Shown: one piece after another, positions 24,028 to 37,642 of the stretch
Position numbering within the stretch: position 1 is the first letter of the stretch
Layout: the number at the start of each line of letters is the position of its first letter
Source: Galerina marginata
Lineage: Eukaryota > Basidiomycota > Agaricomycetes > Agaricales > Galerinaceae
Direction of reading: 5' to 3'
NCBI GenBank assembly: GCA_023014335.1
Contig: JAECYW010000008.1
Coordinates: forward strand, 2,790,001 to 2,854,000
DNA: 64,000 nt
The notes under the pieces: model-generated
Databases searched by the model: none
Told to the model about the DNA's origin: nothing
Seen by the model: only the letters and a program-made list of their open reading frames with translations
Made by a program: the position numbers and the translations under genes

Positions 24028-26573
24028 TCAACTTTCCCGAGAAATCTTCGTCAACAAGTCCATCGCGTCCGCTCTGTAGGTGTCGAAGGTGATCGTAACA
24101 TTCGGGTTGGTATCAACGAGGGTCAAGAGAGGCGGGTTAGCAGAGTTGGTCCATTGTGGCCAGTTGATCTTGGAGAGAAGACTTATGGGATTTTTGGGAA
24201 GGTTGGGGTTCCCAGTATTTGCGAAATTAACTTTATGACATCGGTATCAGCACTTTTGATGTAAATTGGGATCTTATAGTTTATACCTATTGCATCGGTC
24301 CCGATAAAATCAGTAGTATTTCCAGTTCCATAGAATTCAGGGATATCGCTGGTATGGAACGCCCCGAGTTCAGGAGTCCCCTTTCCACGTTTGAACACTG
24401 ACAAAAATGGACCAGAAATATAAGATTAAATGCTGTGGAACGTAGACGAGGTAAAACTCACAGAACGCAAAGGTTTTCTGTGTCTTCGAGGCGGACTTTA
24501 AGAAAAATCGACGAGGGGCCTGGAATTCTAGGTCGCCCTGTATCGCGGCAAGTCGTTTGAATTGAGGACTATGCAAATGGATCAGAATGAGTTTCTAGCC
24601 ACATAGTATTTATGTAAAGCGCTAACGTCACTGCATTCGCGGTTCCAGTATCAAAGGGCGATCCCTGACAGAATGAGGGTATAAATAAGTTTACAAGTAT
24701 ATTTCATACATTCTTACCTGAGTCACGTCAGCTGGATAGGCCTCAGCCAGCGCTGCCAATTGAGCAGCCGAGATTCGGGGGAAATAGCTAGCAAGAGAAA
24801 GGTTTAACGAGGAACTTCCACAATGTGAGTATAACTTACTTAGATTTAATGTAAGCTAAAAATTCGGCGTCGGTCCTAAAAGTAAAGAGAACGTGTCATG
24901 GCATCAGTAATCGATAATTAGAAGCACACAGAACGAGTCCAACAAACGTAATGTTAAGCGTTTTCAGCGAAAACAGACTGATCAATATTAGCAGCGTCTT
25001 TATCAAGCATGTTTGAGCGTCACTTACGTTCCCTCGTCATCGCAGTCGCCCGTAATAAGGGGTACCTGTTGAATGTCAAACATCAAAAAGGAATCACGAA
25101 GCAAAAATGGCTAGGAACCTTCGCATACAGGCCTTTCTCAATAGAATCCAGGGCATTTCGAACGATAAATTGACCATCAATAGTAGGCCGCCAAGTAATT
25201 GCAAGACTCGTGGCTGAAAACAGGCTTGGGGAGAGATTGACCGCTGCAGAGAGGTTGTTGAACGGAACTGCTCGAAGACAAGCAATGGCGTTAGGCGAGC
25301 CAGTGCACCCGGTGTTGGCCACCAGTTGGTCGAAAGATGGCTGCTGGGCTGTAATGTCGTCTAGATGGTTTGGAGAACCTGATTCCTGCAAGTCGGTGAG
25401 TATGAGCCACTTTCCAAATGAGATTAGCATTGATCTGCAAGCTTACCATGACGGCTCCTCTGAAGAGACCGGCGGGGTTACCGTTATTAGTCACCAGTTG
25501 CAATCCCACAGCCAAGGCGCCAGCACTTTCACCCCAGCTAGAAATAGCCGGTAAAAATTGATCCACCCAGTAAATAAGCGTGCCTACATTGTGACTTTGG
25601 TCGGATCACCCCCGAAAGTCGCGATATGGTCTTGTACCCATTGCAAAGCAAAGTGTTCTGGAGCAAGTCAGTCTGAATTGGAAAAGTAGAACGTCAAATC
25701 GTACGGTCTCGCAGTCCAATATTCCCGATTCCTGCGGCTTTTACTTCCTTCCCACCTAAAAATCCAAATGCTACAAAATCAAGCTCATCAGTCTGTTAAC
25801 GATCTATTTTCGAAAATGAATCACCATTCAAGCGGTAGTTGGCCGAAACATAAATCACCGGTTCGCCGAGAGCAATTGAACGAGCCACAACGCTGTTTCC
25901 TGGGTTGATAGACGTGTCGCCAGTTTCGAAGCCACCTATAAAATATGGTATTCAGTCGTCATTAAGTAAGAAGAATATATTTAGCATTCAAACCTCCGTA
26001 GATCCACTTTATGGAGAAATCAACGAAGATACAGAACCTCTTAAGTATGTGAACTCACGAAGAGTATAGGAAGTTTTTTTCCTGGTTTGAGATCTGCCGG
26101 CCTCACAACATTGATGAAAAGACCTACACAGGGAGTAAGGTGTCAGAGAGCGTTGGGAGAGCACATAAGTATCTCACAATCCTCGGAGACATTTAGTCGA
26201 GAGCTACCACCTGCTAGAGGAGTGCCTGAAACATTGAAAAACTGCTGGAAACATGCCGTTCCGAAAGCTGTCGCATTGCGAACACCATGGAATGCTATGG
26301 GAGGGTGAGGCGGAGCAAAGCGAAGGTTCCCAACGCTATCATGAGGGTGGTTAGCATGCGAAGTGGCCTGAAGAGTATTTAAAATACGGACGGCGGCGCA
26401 GCGAAAGGCATCCCCAGGAATTCCACGAGGTTTCCAGTGGCATTGCCTTGAAACGAGCCGTAGCTCAGAGTAACAGTTGGACCCGCGCCGGCAGACGACA
26501 ATGCATAAGCCCCAGTGTTGAGTGTAGACGCGATAGAGATAAACCCTAGAGGAGAGGTTCGACCGAACTTCAT
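24028..26573 (-). CDS. secreted type-B carboxylesterase/lipase, copy C
   Basis: Inverted paralogue of B. The ATG at 26571-26573 starts MKFGRTSPLGFISIASTLNT and a signal peptide, then GPTVTLSYGSFQGNATGN. Downstream: NLRFAPPHPPIAFHGV, GTACFQQFFNVSGTPL, WIYGGGFETGDTSINPG, WGESAGALAVGLQLV (Ser codon 25525-25527), ESGSPNHLDDITAQQPSFDQ, TGDCDDEGT, and FHTSDIPEFYGTG (His), ending FDTYRADAMDLLTKISRES and a stop at 24028. Splicing is as in A and B and all parts join in frame. Its 5' flank ends 275 bp before the large palindromic element. Confidence 0.87.
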
Positions 26574-26624
26574 ATTGGAAGATTTATGTTGGTTAACGTT
26601 GTGGCTCTGGTCTAGGACGATGTC

Positions 26625-26665
26625 TCCTTAAATATTGAGATGGGACCAATCGGCTCTGGAACCGC
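26625..26665 (-). promoter_or_regulatory. promoter block of carboxylesterase C
   Basis: Minus strand carries GAGCCGATTGG (inverted CCAAT) followed by CAATATTTAAGGAG about 60-90 bp before the ATG, as in copy B. The shared block suggests common control of B and C. Confidence 0.55.
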
Positions 26666-27344
26666 ATTCGTAAACCTATGTCCGCAAATTATAATTACCA
26701 GTGATGAATAGCTCAATCCCGATTGACAAGACTCACCCCGTTTTTTCCGGATGTGGTGCTCCGAGTTGATGCTTCATGATCAGGTTGCTGGGATCCACTT
26801 CTGCCAATCAATGACAATAAATCGTAAATTACTGTGAGTCGCAGATAACACTGGATGCACAGTTAAATAATTTGTGACGAATTATGTAACAATTATGTGA
26901 TCATTATTCCTACTTTGAGCCATGTAATGTGTTGCCCAATATTTAAGCATTATTTAAGGCAGAATTATTTAAGGATTATGTGAGATATGTTCTGAACTTT
27001 TGGCCCATGTATCTCCTGCATAATTTTGGTTGAAATATGCAAGAAATATTTTGCTGTCTATATCTTTTAAATAATTCTGGGTTGACTATTCAAAAAATAC
27101 ATGAAAAATATGCAAGTGTGTAGTTCAGTAGTGTCACATATTTATTGGCTGAATATTTGAAAAATACGGAAGATATGAGTGTATCCAGACAACATATTTT
27201 CCAGCTGAATATTTGGAAATTATCTGACAGTTGAGTATTCAAAAAATATCTGGAAATTATTTGAGATTGAAAACCAAGAATTTTAATGACTTACTGAGGT
27301 CTGAGAGTCTAACCAAAGACTTGGACAACTTCTGTGAATTTAAA

Positions 27345-27975
27345 TTGAGGGAATTGTGGAATTTAGCGATTTACAGACTCTGAAGATTCTAACTGAATAT
27401 TTGGGCGATTTTTACGACTTTAAATTAAGAAGATTGTGGATTTTAGCGATTTTCTTACTCTGGAGATTCTAACCGAATATTTTTGCGATTTTTGCGATTT
27501 TAAATTGGAGAAATCGTGGATTTTAACGATTTACAGACTCTGAAGATTCCAACCGAATATTTGGGCGATTTTCACGATTTTAAATTGAAGAAATCGTGGA
27601 TTCAGACGATTTACAGACTCTGAAGATTCCAACCGAATATTTGGGCGATTTCGCGATTTTAAATTGAAGGAATCGTGGATTCAGACGATTTCCTCACTCC
27701 AGAGATTCTAACCGAATATTTGGGCAATTTTCACGATTTTAAAGTGAAGAAATCATGGATTCAGACGATTTGTTCACGCTTGAGATTCTAACCAGACTTG
27801 GATGATTTTTGCGATTTTAAATTAGAGAAATCATGTATTTTACCGATTTGGTCACTCTGAAAATTCCAATAGAATATTTGGGCGATTTTCGCGATTTTAA
27901 ATCGAAGAAATCGTGGATTTAAACGATTTCCTCACTCTGGAGATTCAAACCGAACGTTTCTGCGATTTTTACAAT
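27345..27975. repeat. 80-bp tandem array, left arm (8 units)
   Basis: Units carry AACCGAATATTTGGGCGATT followed by CGATTTTAAATTGAAGAAAT and a GATTTACAGACTCTGAAGAT spacer. The AACCGAATAT landmark recurs at about 27391, 27471, 27551, 27631, 27710, 27790, 27868 and 27948, i.e. every 78-80 bp. Confidence 0.85.
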
Positions 27976-27984
27976 CCCTTCACT

Positions 27985-28690
27985 TTAAAATCGTAAAAAT
28001 CGCAGAAATATTCGGTTAAAATGTCCAGAGTGAGGAAATCGTCTGAATCCATGATTTCTTCCATTTAAAATCGCGAAAATCGCTCAAATATTCGGTTGGA
28101 ATCTTCAGAGTCTGTAAATCATCTGAATCCATCATCTCTTCAATTTAAAATCACAAAATTCGCCCAAATATTCTGTTAGAATCTCCAGAGTGAGCAAGTC
28201 AATAAAATCCACGATTTCACCAATTTAAAATCGCAAAAATCGCAAAAGCCCTCGGTTAGAATCTTCAGAGTCTGTAAGCCGCTAAAGTCCACGATTTCTT
28301 TAATTTAAAATCGCTAAAATCGCCCAAATATTCGGTTAGAATCTCTGGAGTGAGGAACGATTCCTTCAATTTAAAATCGCGAAATCGCCCAAATATTCGG
28401 TTGGAATCTTCAGAGTCTGTAAATCGTCTGAATCCACGATTTCTTCAATTTAAAATCGTGAAAATCGCCCAAATATTCGGTTGGAATCTTCAGAGTCTGT
28501 AAATCGTTAAAATCCACGATTTCTCCAATTTAAAATCGCAAAAATCGCAAAAATATTCGGTTAGAATCTCCAGAGTAAGAAAATCGCTAAAATCCACAAT
28601 CTTCTTAATTTAAAGTCGTAAAAATCGCCCAAATATTCAGTTAGAATCTTCAGAGTCTGTAAATCGCTAAATTCCACAATTCCCTCAATT
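27985..28690. repeat. 80-bp tandem array, right arm (9 units, inverted)
   Basis: Reverse complement of the left array; the ATATTCGGTT landmark recurs at about 28008, 28087, 28167, 28247, 28327, 28392, 28472, 28552 and 28631. One spacing is about 65 bp, a short unit. It has one unit more than the left arm, which moves the geometric centre about 35 bp from the pairing centre. Confidence 0.8.
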
Positions 28691-29187
28691 TAAATTCACA
28701 GAAGTTGTCCAAGTCTTTGGTTAGACTCTCAGACCTCAGTAAGTCATTAAAATTCTTGGTTTTCAATCTCAAATAATTTCCAGATATTTTTTGAATACTC
28801 AACTGTCAGATAATTTCCAAATATTCAGCTGGAAAATATGTTGTCTGGATACACTCATATCTTCCGTATTTTTCAAATATTCAGCCAATAAATATGTGAC
28901 ACTACTGAACTACACACTTGCATATTTTTCATGTATTTTTTGAATAGTCAACCCAGAATTATTTAAAAGATATAGACAGCAAAATATTTCTTGCATATTT
29001 CAACCAAAATTATGCAGGAGATACATGGGCCAAAAGTTCAGAACATATCTCACATAATCCTTAAATAATTCTGCCTTAAATAATGCTTAAATATTGGGCA
29101 ACACATTACATGGCTCAAAGTAGGAATAATGATCGCATAATTGTTACATAATTCGTCACAAATTATTTAACTGTGCATCCAGTGTAA

Positions 29188-29930
29188 GACGCCTTTCGAA
29201 AGTTTGTACCTGCGAGTCGCCTTTTGGTTGATTGTGGAACGAGAGTGATTCATTACAGCCTGAGCAAGCCACTTCAAGTTTGAACTTGTGGACCGAGATC
29301 TATAGTTTTTGAGAGGTATATTCCTAGAGGAGACTCGAGATTCACCTCGAGTGGATATTGCGCTTATTTGCATGTTAAATAGTAGCCCAAAAACTCATTC
29401 AAGTTCTGGTATTCCGCCCGTCTTCATAGGTTGACGATAGGCGCACTTCGTGACCAAGTTTCAGTCCTGCAGCCGCTTGGACAGGGCTTGTTTATATCAA
29501 TGTTTGGTCCTATTAGTCAACCAAGTTGTTGCCGACCCACCCCGGGAAGTACGTTTTCGAGCTCTTGCCGTCCTCCAGTTCGCCTCCAGTTGCCTCTCGG
29601 TGAACAAGCAAAGTTCATGGGTCATTTGCATTAACGGTTATAACAGCTGTCATGGCACTAATCAAAGATAAAGATCTCAACGCGGACTTCCGTCAATGTG
29701 GCTTTGGGCATTTTTATCACTCTCGTTCTCCAACCAGCCCGAAAGCCGACCTTGGAGTTTGTCACCAACTTCGACGATGCGCACGTTCGAACCACCCAAG
29801 TTTCTATGTATAAAGCCTTTGCCCATCAGGCCATATTAACTGGCCTCATCAAACACCCTAGGGCTCATGGGTTTTGCGTGATACCCGAACGATAGTCCTA
29901 TTTCAAGGATTCCTAGGAGGAGCTATTTGG
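29188..29930. other. spacer between palindrome and relic E
   Basis: Several short open frames on both strands, none with a recognisable motif. No gene supported. Confidence 0.4.
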
Positions 29931-29933
29931 GCA

Positions 29934-30870
29934 GAGCCACATCATGAACCAAGGACATCAACTATACCTTTCGGTCTACTCTCTCTGGAATTTCCTTCTG
30001 TGTTGTATGCCGAGTCTGCCAGGGATGGGGCTCCAATTCTTTCTCTTGAGTCTTAACTAACTATGGTGAGTTTCGAGGCAATGCGACTGAAAATTGAATG
30101 CATTCCAAGGAGGCCGCCGTATGTATTTTAAACATCCTTCTGTCAGGTTCTGTGCTGAATGCATCATGATCGTAACAGAGTTAGGACCTCACCCCATAGT
30201 ATCCCAGTGGTCGGAATGCGACATCCTGTCGACTCCATTTTTCCAGCAGTTTATAGCCTTTACAGAACTTTATTTCCTATCAGCTGTTTCTCAGAAATAT
30301 CAGCGGCTCATTTGGCAGGCGCCGGCACAGCATATCCAGATGACGCGAGTGAAGTATGCACGGAAGATCTGTTATCCCAATTATTCATGCAATTTCTCTG
30401 TTAGGGACCACCTTTTGACACGGTAACCGCGAATGCCATGACGTTAGCGCTTTGTATATGAATCCTATCTCGCCGAAGCCGCTCTCTGATTCATTTGTTC
30501 ATGAGTAACTCTCAGTTTAAACGATTGGTTGCTATACAAGGTGACCTAAAATTCTAGGCCCTTCGTTGATTTCTCCTACAGACCGCCTCGAGGACACAAA
30601 AAACAAGGTTCACATGTTTACGGTCGATTTTTGTCAATATGCAAAACATGGGAAGATGATTGCTCAACTTGGGTCAATATACACATCCGATGTACTTATC
30701 TGGACTGGAGACGCTGGTTTGAATGGATGCCCAACTTGTTGAGTGGTAATATGAGACTGCCAGTGGCCAACACGGACCAACACACCAACCCACATCGATC
30801 TTTGACAAAGTTCTTGAAGTTAACTCAGAACGATGATCATTCGTTCCGGTCATCATCGTGGAAAAGGTGT
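29934..30870 (+). pseudogene. carboxylesterase relic E with the catalytic core deleted
   Basis: Aligns by eye with copy B from its 5' leader (AGAGCCACATCATGAACCAAG) through a signal-peptide-like stretch, GEFRGNATEN and the FFQQF exon end (30238-30255), then jumps directly to the late exon like ISAAQLAALAEAYPDD (about 30290-30345), PPFDTVTANAMT, the FKRLVAIQGDL exon, and a trace of the LGS-H-x-D region and terminal exon near 30780-30860. The start ATG is ATA, stops interrupt it (after GNATEN and in the FDTV region), and the block carrying the oxyanion loop, Ser elbow and acid loop is absent. Non-functional. Confidence 0.8.
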
Positions 30871-31326
30871 CAATCATCTCATAACCAACCCAATCCGCTC
30901 TCAGTTCTAATGCAGACAAGCGACTAAAAATACGACCGTCCCAGTCGGGTGCACCTTCTGTTCAACGAGATCGGCCTGAGGACCTCCTATTCAAGACCAG
31001 GAAAGTGCGGGGCAGGCACTATTGTTACAGTCCCCAGAAACCACCCACGGATCCCGAAAAAGGGTCAGGGGACCCATGAAGGAACGGCAACCCCAGATTC
31101 CGCTATTTCGATAAATAAAGTACATTTGCAGGGAGAGCATGTGCGAGGCCGCCGATGTAAGTAGATGCAAGCAATATTACTATAAAGATACTTGAGTAGA
31201 TGGTCGCCTACATCCAATTTGAAAGAAGCAAGAAATCAGTTCAAAGACAGCTCATCAGAGCCGAAAAAGACGTACACGTAGACGGGGTGTATATCCCTGA
31301 TTTTTCCAAAGGAGGGTATGTTTTAA
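30871..31326. other. spacer downstream of relic E
   Basis: No supported gene; 3' flank of the mannosidase on the minus strand. Confidence 0.4.
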
Positions 31327-33539
<2,213 letters not shown>

Positions 33540-35226
33540 TGAGGGGAACGAATCAACCTCGGTTGTCAGTCAGCTCCCGTTGCGGCGTGCCAAGCCTTAT
33601 TTCTTTGTCTGCACAGCCCGGCGAACAACGGGCTTGGCATTCGCACGGTCTCTCCTCACACAACTCCTCTATGTATGTATGAGAAGGAAGCCCGAAAGCC
33701 CTCCGGCTTCACTCATATCTCGACTGTCAGGTAGAGGAAGCAGGTGAAGCAAAGTCACCAAGTCGCTGAATACTCCAGGTTGCATGCCACAGAAAACCCG
33801 CAACCCGGTGAAGCCCTGCCATCCGATTGGATAATTTGCGCACTAAAGTTGGATCGCTGCTATTTCAGGCCGGAGCTTCACAGAGATACATCCTACTGGT
33901 CACTGGTGGACCAAGTAACTATTTGAGGAAGGCTTTCGATTGCCTTCGATCGGAGGTTTTACTTTTGAAAAACGCTTCTCGAGGAAAAGATACTATATAT
34001 ACTGCACGAAGAAGTCTTTCTTGGGCAGAGCGCTTTGGTCCTTGCTCGATGATGCAGAAGCACAGGGCAACACCTCCACTTCGTATTCAATATTTGAACG
34101 CCAGTCTAAGCAATAGCTCCTGAGCTTCAGATTAGGATGAGGATGAAGCATATATTGGTCCTTGCGAGGCGAAGTATAGAGGGAAATTCAACCCGTCATT
34201 GGACAATCTTGATTCCCGTGACGGAATACATCAGCAGGTAGAAAGCGCCTAACCCACCTTTTGACTAGTTCCCCTGCGCTGCCAATATGTATTTGACATG
34301 TTATGGTCCGCTCTCTTACAGTGACATCACGTGTTTTAATAAGCGCCCGTCGAAGCAAAGGAAGGTGCTTTCAGATTTCACTATTCAGAACTTCGATTAG
34401 TAGAATCTTTGAATGGCTACCAGTCCCTGGTACCCGGTATTGGCAATCACGATTCACCTGAGCTCTTTTAAAATTACCGACAGCACATGAATTTAGTCCC
34501 TGAGAGTCATGACACGCCGACTCAAATGACTCATAAGTACATGGGAGTCACCGAATATGGCGTGGCGACGTAGGCACTGGATAAGCACATTGGAAAGACA
34601 ATAACCTTATTGTACTACAAGCTGATACCATCAAAGCTGAGCTATACGGTTTCCCAAGCTACGCTCCTTCCGTCAAGTGCCCAATAGCGTGCCTTAAAGA
34701 CCACGTGGAGGTGCGCCTCTCCATTTAACTCCCAAAAATGGATATTACTACCTTCCTGAGTCAAGCGCGTCTATGACTCGATCGTGACGCGCACGACAAC
34801 GCGTCTTAATTAGCGTGTTACCGACGCCACCACTCACCTCCCGACTCACTAAAACACGGCGCTCACTCCTGACAGACATTTTCCCAGCTTGCGCATCACA
34901 TATTGGCTGAATCTTGCGGATCTTAGATCCCCGCCTTTCGAATACGAACAATGGGATGATGGATTGGAGGTCTGCACTTTCCCACCGCGAAAATTAGAGT
35001 GAGATACTATTGCTGAGTCCGTTGGCTCGAATCAAATTTAACGCGTCGACTCCTTTATCGTATTCCAATTCTGTGGAAAGTTGATGGTCTTGGGCTCAAT
35101 TAGCCCACATATATCAGCACGAACAATAAGCCCTGATATCGTTACACACCAAGGAAAGCGAGTCATCTAGGCGGCCATACCCTGTCCACTAAAATACGCG
35201 GCTGTAAAGACGTTCGCTGTCCGCAA
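33540..35226. other. long gene-poor interval
   Basis: Only short open frames without motifs on either strand. It serves as upstream region for the mannosidase (-) and for the small gene at 35.4 kb (+). No tRNA or repeat recognised. Confidence 0.4.
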
Positions 35227-35234
35227 TATATAAA
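35227..35234 (+). promoter_or_regulatory. TATA box before the 35.4-kb open frame
   Basis: TATATAAA about 155 bp upstream of an ATG in a good context (CACAGTAATG), with a C-rich leader between. Suggests a transcribed unit. Confidence 0.4.
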
Positions 35235-35387
35235 GTAGGTGCCCTCTCTCCTGATGCACCACACTCCCAATACCCTGGGTTGAACGCTCATTCACCCCCA
35301 CACAGTCGCCGCCTTCAGCATAAAACCCTCCCTTCTTCCTCTCTACCTATCATTCAATTAATAACTGTCATTCCACCGCCCACAGTA

Positions 35388-35648
35388 ATGTGCCGCAGCT
35401 ACCAAATCACCATCCGTCTCTCCAACGGCCAGTTCGACACGAACTACCAAACGGAACACTGTCCAGCGGAACTACTTTACCAGCAACTATTTCTGACATG
35501 GTGCAAAAACGGGCAGCGAGGAGAGATGCCTAGACCGCAGCCTTACGCGGGGATCGGGTGCATGATAAATGGCGGTGTCGGCGCGATTGGCGAGGAAAGA
35601 CGAGCGCAGGTTGGACAGATGGGCAGGTTTGTCGAGACGCTGTCTTGA
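35388..35648 (+). CDS. small hypothetical protein
   Basis: Not recognised. An 86-residue open frame starting MCRSYQITIRLSNGQFDTNY with three Cys, no signal peptide and no membrane segment. Reading further upstream is open to 35280, but the ATG at 35388 has the better context and follows a pyrimidine-rich leader and TATA box. A possible intron (donor GTATGT near 35669) lies just past the stop, so the real gene could be longer if the stop is skipped by another splice. The first strand (YQITIRLSNGQF) resembles the start of a beta-grasp fold but too little follows to judge. Confidence 0.3.
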   Translation: MCRSYQITIRLSNGQFDTNYQTEHCPAELLYQQLFLTWCKNGQRGEMPRPQPYAGIGCMINGGVGAIGEERRAQVGQMGRFVETLS

Positions 35649-36161
35649 GTTCTTTCTTCGACGTCCAGGTATGTTCTCCGGGCGTTGCATGGCTTATAAA
35701 GTCTCTAATATACGGTGGAAGATCTCAGAATTTAAACAGGTCAAAGTCCTGCTGCCACCATTCTTATTTCTTCAAACCCGGCTCCTTGCCTATGCTTGCA
35801 ATTCCTTTCCATCATCAACACCCCACATGCATTTCATATTTTTCGTGATTTCCTTCGTTTTCGCCATTATCCACCCATACCCTTCGTTTCGCAATCCACA
35901 TCATCAGCATTAAACCTACGCACCCATTTGCATTTTATAGATTCGTGTAAATAACTACGTTACCCAGCCCTCTTGTTACAATATTATTTGCCTGATAATT
36001 TTGACCGGATACAAAATATAAACTCCTTTTATAAGACCTATTATTGCGGTTTACGCCTCGGTGATCGTTGATAGTGAACCTATAGATACATGATATTCTG
36101 GACTAGCTTTCGTAGTCCGTCTCGTAAATTTTCACAAGCGCAAGAAAAGGTCAGTCAAGGA
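35649..36161. other. AT-rich spacer
   Basis: 3' flank of the small gene (+) and of Ubl-fusion gene 1 (-). Open frames at 35558-35913 are shadows without motifs. Confidence 0.4.
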
Positions 36162-37642
36162 TCACGACCGGGGAAAAACCTCCATTCCTCCCAACTCCAC
36201 CACCCTAAATAGTTCCTCGTCCGACGCACCATCACAATCACCTCCAACCATATCTCTGCACCACGATACATCGTCAGATTTCCCCCTCTCCAGGGCCGTT
36301 TCCCAGTTCTCCAAATCACTTCTCTTTACGCCTTGGAAGACCACAAAAATTCGAATCATATGATCTGGGAAAGGAAATATGTCGAGTGTTGATGCCTCAT
36401 CTCCATGGAGGAAGCGGAATGCGACGAATTCGTGTGGGAGTGACCTTGTCCAAGCACTGTACCGATTTATTTAACTCGTCAGGTGGGTTTATGTGAATAG
36501 AGATAAACGCACGATATGAAGGTATTTCGAGCCTCTTCATAGACTCCCAACGCCGCCAACACTCGATCGAGGTAGACGTCGAGATGCCGATTATTTGGCA
36601 GTACCACGGCGGTGTCGTTATCGAGGATTGTACAATAAAGGTTGAAGTCTTTCAAGTCATTTTGACTTATCTCAATGAGATCGGAGGCAGAGGAAGCGTC
36701 CGATTTAGGAACCGCCTCTGCACCATATTTCCTAAAATACGTATAAGAGGGAAATAATAAAAAAACAGGCACGTTGAAACTTACTGTACATCCCAGGAAA
36801 GATGCCGCATTCTACTGCCGGCCTCTTGTAATTCTAAAGCGCCGTCAGGATATACAGTGATGTTCCAAGTAAAGCTTTCTCCACGTTGTGCTGTCCTACT
36901 TTGGATCGGCACGACGGGATGTATTCCCGATAGAGCCCAATGCGAAGACAATGAAAGGGTCACTGACACATTCAAAATTCTTGGGGAGTGCAAATATATG
37001 ACGGGAGCGGTTCTCGAAAGAACCTGGTGATAGTCCAATACGTCCGCTTCTGTCAGATCAGGGAGTGAGAAGCGCTTTCCGCCATCGGAAAGAAAGTGGT
37101 CGGCTGGGTCTTTGTTCAGAATGTTCGCGAGTGTAGCTTCGACCTGTTTGCGAGTGTTGGACAAGGGTACGTATAGGCGAATTTCTCTGCCCTCTCCGAG
37201 GATTCGAATTCTCAGAGGAATAACGTCGGTGGCTTGAGGAGAAGTTTAGTGGCATTTGAGGGGTAAAACAAAGGCGCTCACCTTTACGAATCGTAGTCAC
37301 GCATATTTGGGGTCCAGAGTTGGGACGTCCTTTCATGACAATGATAGTGTCAAGAAACTCGACAACCTCCGTCCAAAAAGTGAAAGGAATTTCTGCGAGC
37401 ACTCCCCGGCAGGCTTTCAACTCATTGGTATGGGAAGACAGATGGTCATCTTCAGTAATATTGGGAAACAGCTCACGGGACATGGCCGTTGCCGACTGCA
37501 AGGATAATTAGCCCATGTGCACACGAGAAAAGCTGCTACTCGCGGTATAAGTCAAAGGTCGTGGACCGACGATCCGTCTATCATCGTAGACGAAGACTAG
37601 TGGCTCAGCCTTTGGGGGTATTTCAGCGGAGTCGTTAAGCAT
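36162..37642 (-). CDS. Ubl-fusion family, member 1
   Basis: First of six paralogues. The ATG at 37640-37642 starts MLNDSAEIPPKAEPLVFVYD, then DRRIVGPRPLTYT and, across an intron that must be GC-AG, SATAMSRELFPNITEDDHLS. Next: ACRGVLAEIPFTFWTEVVEF, a beta-grasp segment (RIRILGEGREIRLYV.. to SRTAP), the core domain (PVIYLHSPRILNVSVTLSLS, WNITVYPDGALELQ, HLSWDVQ), NDTAVVLPNNRHLDVYLDRV, LGVYEEARNTFIS, an AFRFLHG exon and the end IRIFVVFQGVKRSDLENWE..LFRVVELGGMEVF. About 430 residues, most divergent member. No diglycine at the Ubl/core junction. Function unknown; no signal peptide or membrane helix. Confidence 0.75.

Larger units (their letters stand above)
26849..29184. mobile_element. 2.3-kb near-perfect palindromic TIR element
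   Basis: A whole-element inverted repeat. Left end CACTGGATGCACAGTTAAAT; the right end is its complement, with one mismatch seen in the first 100 bp. TAA flanks both sides (26846-26848 and 29185-29187), a 3-bp target duplication. Each arm has about 500 bp of unique AT-rich sequence, then an array of 80-bp units; the arms meet near 27980. No open frame of 60 codons occurs in it. CACTG ends plus a 3-bp duplication fit a non-autonomous EnSpm/CACTA element; a TAA duplication would also fit PIF/Harbinger. A transcript across it would fold into a hairpin of more than 1 kb. Confidence 0.85.

Noticed and set aside
27345..28690. CRISPR-like array
   Set aside because: The 80-bp units are homologous along their full length without distinct spacers, are mirrored in two arms of a transposon-like palindrome, and the genome is eukaryotic.
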